Shown one piece after another: positions 6,849 to 14,977 of a DNA stretch of 21,726 nt. The notes beneath the pieces are model-generated. The model saw only the letters and a program-made list of their open reading frames with translations. It was not told the DNA's origin and searched no databases. This stretch comes from an uncultured Porphyromonadaceae bacterium. Its GTDB lineage: Bacteria > Bacteroidota > Bacteroidia > Bacteroidales > Muribaculaceae. The translations under genes were made by a program, and so were the position numbers. The DNA is taken from positions 1-21,726 of the forward strand of contig CAMWLX010000014.1 in the NCBI GenBank assembly GCA_947175225.1, in the 5' to 3' direction. Position 1 is the stretch's first letter. The number at the start of each line of letters is the position of its first letter.

Positions 6849-9662
6849 TTACATGTGAAGTTTGCAACCAATGTAGATAGTGCGGAACTGCGGAGCACCA
6901 AGATTCATTTCAAGATATTCTCTTTCCTTAGAGATAGTGAAAAGATTGTAGGCTCCGGCATATACGCTGATACCATTGATGAAGCTGCTCTTAGGCACTA
7001 TGTCGTAGGTGAGCTGAAGATTGTCGAGACGGAAGCAATCACCCTTGGCAAGCCAGAATGTAGAATTCTGATAGTTGTTGTCGCCATTCTCAGTAGTCAG
7101 ACGTGGCATGGTAGCAGTAGCTGCAGTCTCGGGAGTCCAACGATCAAGAGCCTTTTCGGAGAATTTGCTTGTGCCGCGCATCCAATAGTAGGAGTTGTTC
7201 TTGTAGAACTTAGCGCCATTCACACCTGTACCGGAAAAATAGAGAGTGAATTTCTTATATTTCGCAGTAAAGTTCAAGCCATATACGTATGGAGAAGAAC
7301 TCCAACCCATCTTGCCGAGGTCAACTTGGTCTTTCGAGTCGATGACGTTGTCGCCGTTGATATCCTTATATTTGAGGTCGCCGGGACGGACAGTGCCACC
7401 AAACGACTGCTTTGGAGAAGAAGCGATTTCATCTTCTGACTGGAAGAAACCTTCGCATACATATCCCCAAGAAGCATCCAGAGCATGACCCTGACGATAG
7501 AGATAGTTTTCTTCCCAAACTTCGTCGCGAAGCTTTGCCTTTGAGTCGAAATACATACCAGTAAGACCAAGAGAGAATTCCCAATCACCAAACTTCTTAT
7601 TGATGTTGACTGTATAATCAACACCGGAACGCTCATCTTTATTGTAGTTGATGTAAGGAAGGAAGTTTCCTGTACCGGAATTGTAGAAAGATGGATAGAT
7701 CGTACTTGCACCCTGAGTCAGGAGACCGTTAGTGGTCTGGTTAAACCAGTTGGCATTGACATTCAAAAGTCCGTTGAAGAGAGTTGCATCAAGACCTACA
7801 CGGAATTCCTTGCGGGTGATGAAAGTAAGCTCGTCATTAGCACCACGCTTGGAAGTGGAAGTAGCACCACCAACAGTGCCGTCGGCCCACTGATACCAAC
7901 CGCTTGACGGAGAGAACTGATAGTCTGCCATATAGAGATAGTAGTCATCAATATCTATATCCTGATGCAGGTTGGCGTAAGAAGCCATGATCTTGAGGTT
8001 GTCGAGCCAATTGCGTGAAGAGCTCATGAAGTTTTCATTTGCGAGATTCCAACCAATGGAGACAGCCGGAGAGAAGGCATTACGCTTTCCTTCAGCGAGC
8101 TTGGAAGAATGCACCAATGTGCCTGTAAGGTCGACATAATAACGATGCTTGTAGTTGTAGTCGAGTCTGAGACCTGCATTCACATTGCTTGGACGGTGAT
8201 AGCCGCCTTCGCCTGAGTGACCGGAGTCGGCAGAGAAGTGCTGCTGATAGCCCCAGCCAAGAAGAGTAGCGTTGACATTGTGGGCATCGGCAAATGAGCG
8301 GGCGTAGTCAAACTGAGCACTGAACATCATGGTCTGATGATAAGTAGACTGGCCTACATACTCATTTGTAGAAGACTTATCCTCGTTGATCTTATTAAGG
8401 CCTACAATCATATCCTGACCATTGACATTTGCCCATGTAGGCTGATAGACAGCATATGACTGAGCATAAGCCTCTGAATAGTGGGCATTGTAGTCGACGC
8501 TATAAGCAGCCTTGAAAGAGAGACCTTTTGTAAGGCTTGAAAGGTCGGCCGTAAGAGTAAGGTCGAAGAGGAACTTACGATATTTCTGGCGAGTATATCC
8601 TGCAGCCAGAGCTTCTGAGAAAGCATTTGTCTGGTCGGAAGTAGTACCACCAAGGAGATACTGTCCGTCAATGAGGTGAGTGCTGGTATTGATGTAGTCT
8701 TGCATGGTGGCATTGTTGGGATCCATCATGCTGACGGGCAACCAGGGAGAGAACCAGTTGGGACGCAAGCTTGTGGAAGCACCCCAGAAATCACCACGGC
8801 CACTGTATTGATCGTTGACGATGATAGCAGCGTTGGTAGTAGCTTTAAGCCATTTCGCGATAGTCATATCGACATTACCACGCACATTGAAGTTGAATGA
8901 GTTTGACTTATTATGCTCGCCATACTTCACCAAGTCGTTGGTGTAGTCAAGGCCTAAGTTGAGATAATACTTTGTCTTTTCAGTTCCACCGTAGACTTCG
9001 CCTACGACATCAGTAGTGGTCACGAAGTCGCGCAGATAGTCGGATGAATAGAAATCCAAGTCGGGATAACGATAAGGATTCGCACCTATGGCAGTGTTAT
9101 AGATAGTAGCCTGATCATAGAGAGGAGATCTGCCGTCGTTGACGCAAGCTTCGTTGTAAAGGGTCATGTAAGAAGCAGCGTCGAGATACTTCGGATATGA
9201 CTTAGGGAGCATCGCGCCTACGTTGGCACGCACATCGATATGCATCGGAGATTCCTGACCTCTCTTGGTAGTGATAAGCACCACACCTTTTGCACCCTTG
9301 CTACCATAAAGAGCTACAGCAGTGGCATCTTTGAGGATAGAGACACTTTCCACTTCAGAAGCCTTCACGAGGGAAGCATCACGAGGCACACCGTCGACAA
9401 GCACGAGAGGACCTTGACCCCAGATATTGCCATTGTATCCACCTACGTGAGTTGCGACGTCGGCGAGTGGGGCATTGTTGGCGTTCTTTTTGTTAATCTC
9501 GCTGATATTTACAAAAGAGGAGGCAGAAATTACGTCTCTCTTGTCGATCTTACCGAAAGCAATATTTACAAGGCTATCCTGCTCTTCTGCCTGAGCCCAT
9601 GCGGGAGATGCGCAGAGGGTCAAAGCCAGAGCCGTAAAACCTATATGAAGTTTATTGTTCAT
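6849..9662 (-). CDS. susC: SusC-family TonB-dependent outer-membrane transporter, short form lacking the N-terminal extension
   Basis: The 937-residue protein has a signal peptide (residues 1-23, cleavage after AWA). The plug signature is clear (PLVLVDGVPRDASLVKASEV; SVSILKDATAVALYGSKGAK) and is followed by a long beta-barrel. Unlike SusC1 it has no carboxypeptidase-regulatory-like N-terminal domain. The mature protein starts almost directly at QAEEQDSLVNIAFGKIDKRD, where the TonB box would be, and that segment departs from the usual EEVVVVGYG. The C-terminus (TIYIGCKLHM) does not end in the usual aromatic residue. Short SusC proteins of this kind occur as the second transporter of tandem susCD loci. 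It lies 33 bp after susD1 and 14 bp before susD2. Confidence 0.95.
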   Translation of the reverse strand: MNNKLHIGFTALALTLCASPAWAQAEEQDSLVNIAFGKIDKRDVISASSFVNISEINKKNANNAPLADVATHVGGYNGNIWGQGPLVLVDGVPRDASLVKASEVESVSILKDATAVALYGSKGAKGVVLITTKRGQESPMHIDVRANVGAMLPKSYPKYLDAASYMTLYNEACVNDGRSPLYDQATIYNTAIGANPYRYPDLDFYSSDYLRDFVTTTDVVGEVYGGTEKTKYYLNLGLDYTNDLVKYGEHNKSNSFNFNVRGNVDMTIAKWLKATTNAAIIVNDQYSGRGDFWGASTSLRPNWFSPWLPVSMMDPNNATMQDYINTSTHLIDGQYLLGGTTSDQTNAFSEALAAGYTRQKYRKFLFDLTLTADLSSLTKGLSFKAAYSVDYNAHYSEAYAQSYAVYQPTWANVNGQDMIVGLNKINEDKSSTNEYVGQSTYHQTMMFSAQFDYARSFADAHNVNATLLGWGYQQHFSADSGHSGEGGYHRPSNVNAGLRLDYNYKHRYYVDLTGTLVHSSKLAEGKRNAFSPAVSIGWNLANENFMSSSRNWLDNLKIMASYANLHQDIDIDDYYLYMADYQFSPSSGWYQWADGTVGGATSTSKRGANDELTFITRKEFRVGLDATLFNGLLNVNANWFNQTTNGLLTQGASTIYPSFYNSGTGNFLPYINYNKDERSGVDYTVNINKKFGDWEFSLGLTGMYFDSKAKLRDEVWEENYLYRQGHALDASWGYVCEGFFQSEDEIASSPKQSFGGTVRPGDLKYKDINGDNVIDSKDQVDLGKMGWSSSPYVYGLNFTAKYKKFTLYFSGTGVNGAKFYKNNSYYWMRGTSKFSEKALDRWTPETAATATMPRLTTENGDNNYQNSTFWLAKGDCFRLDNLQLTYDIVPKSSFINGISVYAGAYNLFTISKEREYLEMNLGAPQFRTIYIGCKLHM

Positions 9663-9695
9663 TGTTGTTTCAAATAAAAGTGTGAGACGAATTAA

Positions 9696-11552
9696 TTACC
9701 AACCCGGGTTCTGCTCGAAGCCCTCGTATAGGTATGTGTCGTTCTTATTAGGAAGCGGCAACCAGTAGTGGCGGCTTGTGAAATTACGTTCACGAAGCAC
9801 TTCTTCACGCAAGTTGAATACCTTATTTTCAGTAGAACCTTGTGTAAAGCCGGGACCGCGGTCAAACTGGAAGCCAGTCTTGAGGGTATAAGGACGCTGA
9901 GTGATGAGCATCCAACGACGGAGGTCGTGGAAACGCATGCCTTCGAAAGCAAGCTCAACAGCACGTTCGCGACGGATTTCGCTGAGGAAATTTTCCTTGC
10001 TATCAGTAAACTTAGGAAGCACGTGTGCTACCTGAGCACGGTCTCTGACTACGTTGATAGCGTCTTCAGCAGTCTTGGAGTAAGTAGAAGCAGACTGCTT
10101 CACACCATAACCCACAGCCGTAGCCTCGGAATAAAGGAGATATACATCAGCAAGGCGCATCATTGAAAGGATACAAGCCCACTGGTCGCGGACATTACCA
10201 TTGTGACAACTCTTAAGACAAAGCTTTGCATTCATCAGACCTGTGTAGCAACCTTTCTGTGGGTTTGCACCTTCACGGTCTGCACCGCCGGTATAAAGAG
10301 TCGCTTCAAGGCCCTGGCCACCGGTACCGCAGAACTCACCGTCGATGACATAAGTCTTATAGAATCGAGGGTCGCGGTTGCGCCATGGGAATTCAGGATC
10401 ATATCCGGATTCTGAGTTCTTAACTGCAGAGTCTTCAATCGGATAACCATTAGCCATACCGAAGTAGTTGGAGTAGTTGGCAGTAGGCCAGCACTTGATA
10501 CCTGCACTGATATGAGACTGCGGACGGAAGTCGGTGTTCATGTTCCAAGACCAACGGCCACCATAATCTCTCATGTTCTCCTGAAGGATGGTCTCTGTGC
10601 CACCGGGGAGTGCCTTTGAATTGAACACTACAGTAAGATCGTTAAACTGATCGAGCGGGAGAAGAGCATATCTGCCGGTCTCTTCAGTAATCTTAAGAGC
10701 CTCTCCAAGAGCGTCAGCAGCTTTCTTGCAATAAGCCTCGTCATAGACAGCATAGGCATTGTTGCGCTCGTGTGAATCCCAGTTCATCAACGGGCTACCT
10801 GCCCAAAGAAGCACCTTTCCCTTATATGCGAGCGACATGATCTTGTTGGCACGCATATTATTGTTGCCGAGAGTCGTCTTGCCGGCAGTAGTAGTGTCCC
10901 AGTCAACGGGAAGCAACTCAGCTGCTTTCTGGAAGTCAGCTGCACACTTATCTGCACAAGCCTGCCATGTCTCTCTGGGGAGAGTGATGGTCTCGTCAGC
11001 ACCAATAGCATAATCGATATATGGAACGCCACCCCACCATTCCATCACCATATAATGATAGAAAGCACGGAAGAAATATAGCTGCCCTTCAATCAAGTTA
11101 CGCTCTTCCTGAGTTGCATCTACAAGCTGATCGAGCTTTGAAAGCCCAATATTAGCCTTTCTAATCGAATACCAAGCATTTGCCCATATATTTGCGCGGT
11201 AGCGGCGACGAGCGTTAGGATCGTTCCAATAAGTATTTGGATAAGAATAGTAGCAAGTTGTGAATCCCCAAAAGTCGCCGTAGTCAACGCTTCGTGCAAA
11301 AAGACGTGTTTCTTGGGGTTCCCAGTAATCTTCTTCACCGTAATTGAATGTGGTGTGATATTCATTGTTAGAAATCACCGGCATACAGTCGTAAAGTTCC
11401 TCCACAAAACCCTGGAAGTTACGGAAGTTTTGGTAAGGGACCGACTCCTCGATATCGCTGTTTGGCGCCTTGTCGAGATAATCGGTGCAAGAAGAGACAC
11501 CGAAAGATGCGGCAGCCAAAGACAGCATTAATATATATTTGGATATTTTCAT
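9696..11552 (-). CDS. susD: SusD/RagB-family surface lipoprotein (first pair)
   Basis: The 618-residue protein has a lipoprotein signal (FGVSSC, Cys22) and the typical start CTDYLDKAP. Family features include IWANAWYSIRKANIGLSKLD, the helical GQLYFFRAFYHYMVMEWWGG segment, MSLAYKGKVLLWAGSPLMNW, the C-terminal RRERAVELAFEGMRFHDLRR, and the end YWLPLPNKND...FEQNPGW. It is 33 residues longer than SusD2 and clearly distinct, so the two pairs are not a recent duplication. It starts 59 bp after susC1 and should form the lid of that transporter, binding oligosaccharides at the cell surface. Confidence 0.95.
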   Translation of the reverse strand: MKISKYILMLSLAAASFGVSSCTDYLDKAPNSDIEESVPYQNFRNFQGFVEELYDCMPVISNNEYHTTFNYGEEDYWEPQETRLFARSVDYGDFWGFTTCYYSYPNTYWNDPNARRRYRANIWANAWYSIRKANIGLSKLDQLVDATQEERNLIEGQLYFFRAFYHYMVMEWWGGVPYIDYAIGADETITLPRETWQACADKCAADFQKAAELLPVDWDTTTAGKTTLGNNNMRANKIMSLAYKGKVLLWAGSPLMNWDSHERNNAYAVYDEAYCKKAADALGEALKITEETGRYALLPLDQFNDLTVVFNSKALPGGTETILQENMRDYGGRWSWNMNTDFRPQSHISAGIKCWPTANYSNYFGMANGYPIEDSAVKNSESGYDPEFPWRNRDPRFYKTYVIDGEFCGTGGQGLEATLYTGGADREGANPQKGCYTGLMNAKLCLKSCHNGNVRDQWACILSMMRLADVYLLYSEATAVGYGVKQSASTYSKTAEDAINVVRDRAQVAHVLPKFTDSKENFLSEIRRERAVELAFEGMRFHDLRRWMLITQRPYTLKTGFQFDRGPGFTQGSTENKVFNLREEVLRERNFTSRHYWLPLPNKNDTYLYEGFEQNPGW

Positions 11553-11611
11553 AATTTGGAAAATCTTGAATTGTTAGAAAATCATCTCAACTCTTCAGAT
11601 AGATATTAATA

Positions 11612-14600
11612 TTAAAGAGTCAGGTCGATACCAACATTGAAACGTCTGAATGAAGGATAGACACCGTCGCCGGATCCGCCACGTTCGCAGTCATCGGGCA
11701 TCTTTGTCCACATGAAGAGGTTGTTGCCGTTGACATAGAGACGAAGATTCTTCATTCCAGCCTTCTGGAGCCATTTGCCGTCGAAGGTGTAGGAAATCTC
11801 GACGTTTTTCAGACGTACGTAAGAGCCATCATACAGATATCTTGTGCCCTGAGCACACTCATCAATTGTAGTGCCCCAACGTGGAGTCGGGAGGCTTGCA
11901 CCGTTCAGAGGAGTCCAGTATTCACCTTCGTCATAGGCGATATGGGCTGTAGAGCGGAAAGTAGGATAGCTTACATAACGCATTACGTTGGAAACTCCAT
12001 AGAACTGAGCGAAGATGCTCCAGCCTTTCCAGTCGAAACCGAGAGAAGCATTGTAAGTGTTCTGAGGAGTAGTGGAATATCCATAAGGAGCCTTGTCTTC
12101 AGTGTTGATCACACCGTCGCCGTTAAAGTCGACGATATTGTAGTCGCCCGGGAGCTTGAAGTCGTTACCTGTGTTCCAGACAGTGCTTCCAAGCACATCA
12201 TCCCAAGAAGTGAGGTTGCCATGATCGAGATAGCTTGTCACCTGACCTGATTCATGACCTTCATATTTCTGATAAGCGGGTTTCAGAGCAGGGTCGTCGC
12301 GGAATTTAATCTTGTTAGAAGCATGGGTCATGCTGAGATTACACCATACGCGCATGTCATTGCCGATCTGCTTGTTGAAGCGAAGCTCGAGCTCATAACC
12401 CTTGCTGTCCATACTACCGATGTTGGCAGTAGGAGCCTCGGCACCGAAGTAAGAAGGTATTGAGCTGCGCTGGCTACCCACGAGAATGATGTCGGTACGT
12501 TTATCCTTGAAGAAATCGACTGAACCGGCAAACATGCCGCCGAGGAATGAGTAATCGACACCTATATTCTGCTTCTCTACAGTTTCCCATGAGATGTTTT
12601 CATTTCCGAGGCGAGAGATAGTATAGAATGTATAGGGAGAGTTCTGCGGGTTGATGGTACCCATCTGGACATTGCCGCCATAGCTATACTGAGTCTGGTA
12701 AAGGTGGCGTGCGCCTGCGCTGTCATCACCTACCTTACCGATAGAAGCACGGATCTTGAAAGTGGTCAGAGCATTGTTGTCAGTTGCCCACTGCATGAAA
12801 GGCTCGTTAGATAGCATCCAGCCTAAAGACATTGAAGGGAAGAATTCAAAACGATGCTTAGGGCCGAACTTCTCAGAGCCGTTGTAAGCGCCGTTGAACT
12901 CAGCGAAGTAACGATAATCCCAGTTATAGGTCAAACGGAACACCCAGTCTTCACGATATACCGGGAAAGAGCTACCGCCAGTGGTCTTTTCACGGCTGAA
13001 AAGAGCAAGGGCACCAATTTCGTTCTTACCGAATGAACGGTTGTAGTCAAATTGGAAAGAGTAGTAAAGACGACGGAAAGTCTGATTTACGTCGACCGAA
13101 CCGGCCTGATAGCCCCAAAGAATCGGATTTACTGTCACGTCGAGACCTGTCTGTGGATCCGGAGTCTTGGGATGTTCTGTGCCATCATTCGGGTTAACCC
13201 AATAGAGCTGTCCCTCATGATACTGGTCATTGATACCGCGGCTATTCTCCAGGAATCTGTAGTCAAGAGCCAATTTAGCACGGAAGCTAAGACCCTTTGT
13301 CACCATGTCGAGGTTCTGAACGAAAGCAAGGTCACTGTTGATGCGAGTATTTGTGGAAGTCTTGTCGCCACCTGTAGCAAGGATACGCACTGAGTTAGGC
13401 ACGTCGGCGTCGCGAGGAGCATACCAGCCCCACATACCATTAGAATATATCGGACGCATTGCATCAGGAGCAGACTTATAGGCTGAGCCCCAATAAGAGT
13501 TACCGTCGCCATTGTAGTCCCACGGAGTCTTCTGAGTTGCATTTGAGCCGAAGAGGTTAACGGTCAACTGAGTTGTCTTCGTGAGTGAGAAGTCGAGGTT
13601 TGAGCGGACGTTGATACGGTTGTAGCCGAATCCTGTCTTATAGCCACGGTGGTTGTCATACTGCTTGAAAAGGTCGCCTTCATGAGTGAAGTCAGCAGCA
13701 GCGAAATATTTCACGAGCTTAGTACCGCCGGAAACAGAAACCGAAGCATTATAAGACATAGCAGCCTTCTTAAAGAGAGCGTCTTCCCAGTCAGTGTTAG
13801 GATAGCGGTCCCACTCTTCAGCATTAGCAGGATTACGATATTTGTCGATGATTGCAACCGGAGTGTAGTTGCCCCAGCCCTGCGGGTTGAGAGCAGCTTC
13901 GCGCTCGATAGAATTGTTCATCAAGTAGAATGTGTCATAGGCATCAAATTTTGCAGGAAGTTTAGAAGCAACCTTTGCCGTCATGTTAGCTTTCACGGAA
14001 ACGACGGCATTACCTTCCTTACCGCGCTTGGTAGTGATAAGGATAACGCCATTCGCACCTTTCACACCGTAGACAGCAGTAGCGGAAGCATCCTTCAGCA
14101 CTGAGATAGTCTCGATAGAAGAAATGTCGACGGACGACATATCACGCTCGATACCGTCGACGAGAACAAGAGGAGCAGTATTGTTCCATGTAGAAGCAGA
14201 ACGGATGATGATCTGCGGGTCTTCCTCACCGGGCATACCGGAAGAAGCCATTGTGATTACGCCGGGGAGGTTACCGGTCAGTGCGGCACCTACGCTTGAT
14301 ACACCACCGGCACGTTCGAGGACCTTACCCGAAGTCTGAGTGATAGCGCCGACAACTGAAGCCTTCTTCTGTTGGCCGTAGCCTACCACCACGAGTTCTT
14401 CAAGAGCAGCGTCAGCACTCTTCAAGACGACATTGATAGTCGATTTGGAGTTAACTTTGATGGTCTGAGTCTCCATACCCACATAGGTGAAACGGAGCTC
14501 ATCTTTCTTTGGATTAGGCACCTGAATGGTGTAGTTGCCATCCAAGTCAGTAACGGTGCCACCGGGAGTCCCGACTACCATGACAGTAACACCGATTAGC

Positions 14601-14722
14601 GGCTCGCCAGTGTCGTCGGAAACATTACCTTTCACTGTGTCGGCACGAGCCGCCAGAGCAGAAGTCATGATGAAGATCAGCAACCAAGCCAAGCAATGAA
14701 GCAGTCTGTGTTCATTTTTCAT
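11612..14722 (-). CDS. susC: SusC-family TonB-dependent outer-membrane transporter, full-length form
   Basis: The 1036-residue protein starts with a signal peptide (about 1-27). A carboxypeptidase-regulatory-like N-terminal domain follows (about 29-101: VKGNVSDDTGEPLIGVTVMV ... FTYVGMETQ), then a classic TonB box (LEELVVVGYG, 107-116). The plug (PLVLVDGIERDMSSVDISSI; AVYGVKGANGVILITTKRG) and a beta-barrel ending in FNVGIDLTL complete it. It imports oligosaccharides across the outer membrane using TonB energy, with SusD1 as partner. It is the first gene of the six-gene operon and lies 255 bp after the regulator gene. That gap carries the candidate operator and promoter described separately, so this is the likely point of substrate-controlled induction. 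Confidence 0.96.
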   Translation of the reverse strand: MKNEHRLLHCLAWLLIFIMTSALAARADTVKGNVSDDTGEPLIGVTVMVVGTPGGTVTDLDGNYTIQVPNPKKDELRFTYVGMETQTIKVNSKSTINVVLKSADAALEELVVVGYGQQKKASVVGAITQTSGKVLERAGGVSSVGAALTGNLPGVITMASSGMPGEEDPQIIIRSASTWNNTAPLVLVDGIERDMSSVDISSIETISVLKDASATAVYGVKGANGVILITTKRGKEGNAVVSVKANMTAKVASKLPAKFDAYDTFYLMNNSIEREAALNPQGWGNYTPVAIIDKYRNPANAEEWDRYPNTDWEDALFKKAAMSYNASVSVSGGTKLVKYFAAADFTHEGDLFKQYDNHRGYKTGFGYNRINVRSNLDFSLTKTTQLTVNLFGSNATQKTPWDYNGDGNSYWGSAYKSAPDAMRPIYSNGMWGWYAPRDADVPNSVRILATGGDKTSTNTRINSDLAFVQNLDMVTKGLSFRAKLALDYRFLENSRGINDQYHEGQLYWVNPNDGTEHPKTPDPQTGLDVTVNPILWGYQAGSVDVNQTFRRLYYSFQFDYNRSFGKNEIGALALFSREKTTGGSSFPVYREDWVFRLTYNWDYRYFAEFNGAYNGSEKFGPKHRFEFFPSMSLGWMLSNEPFMQWATDNNALTTFKIRASIGKVGDDSAGARHLYQTQYSYGGNVQMGTINPQNSPYTFYTISRLGNENISWETVEKQNIGVDYSFLGGMFAGSVDFFKDKRTDIILVGSQRSSIPSYFGAEAPTANIGSMDSKGYELELRFNKQIGNDMRVWCNLSMTHASNKIKFRDDPALKPAYQKYEGHESGQVTSYLDHGNLTSWDDVLGSTVWNTGNDFKLPGDYNIVDFNGDGVINTEDKAPYGYSTTPQNTYNASLGFDWKGWSIFAQFYGVSNVMRYVSYPTFRSTAHIAYDEGEYWTPLNGASLPTPRWGTTIDECAQGTRYLYDGSYVRLKNVEISYTFDGKWLQKAGMKNLRLYVNGNNLFMWTKMPDDCERGGSGDGVYPSFRRFNVGIDLTL

Positions 14723-14831
14723 CGTTAGATTTTTTTAGTATTATTGGAAGTTGTTAATTGTTGTTCGTTAAGTATGTATCAAAATTATAAGGGTTAGGTC
14801 GCCCGGCTTTTCCGAGACTCTAAACCGAGTG

Positions 14832-14839
14832 CAAAATTA
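14832..14839 (-). promoter_or_regulatory. Candidate Bacteroidota -7 element upstream of susC1
   Basis: The minus strand reads TAATTTTG here, a full match to the Bacteroidota TAnnTTTG -7 consensus, about 110 bases before the susC1 start. A T-rich stretch (GGTTTTTC) about 20 bases upstream is at most a weak -33 element. A second match (TATAATTTTG, TAATTTTG at 14787-14780) lies closer to the gene and is an alternative. The resulting leader of roughly 50-100 nt is normal for susC operons. Confidence 0.4.
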
Positions 14840-14887
14840 TCGGCTTAGGGAGAAAAACCTTTTATCATTTCGGTCAAAAGTTTTTCA

Positions 14888-14906
14888 ATTTGTCGCATTT
14901 GCGACA
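14888..14906. promoter_or_regulatory. Candidate operator: palindrome TGTCGCA-TT-TGCGACA
   Basis: A perfect 16-bp palindrome with 7-bp arms occupies 14891-14906, preceded by ATT. It lies about 50-70 bases upstream of the candidate susC1 -7 element, where an activator would bind. A related sequence (ATTTGTCGCA-AA-GACAT) occurs upstream of the regulator gene at 19036-19052. It has no T-run after it, so a terminator is unlikely. Binding by the neighbouring hybrid regulator is inferred. Confidence 0.45.
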
Positions 14907-14977
14907 TTTTTGTATTTAATTCATTTAAATTCGTCACACCATATCTGATTATCAATAAAATACATTTTATGATTGTT

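Noticed and set aside
6849..14722. Recent duplication of one susCD pair
   Set aside because: SusC1/SusC2 and SusD1/SusD2 differ strongly in length, N-terminal architecture and sequence, so the two pairs are old and distinct.
14955..14970. AT-rich hairpin after the HTCS stop as a terminator
   Set aside because: The 7-bp stem is only A/T pairs and no T-run follows, so it would be too weak to support a separate feature.
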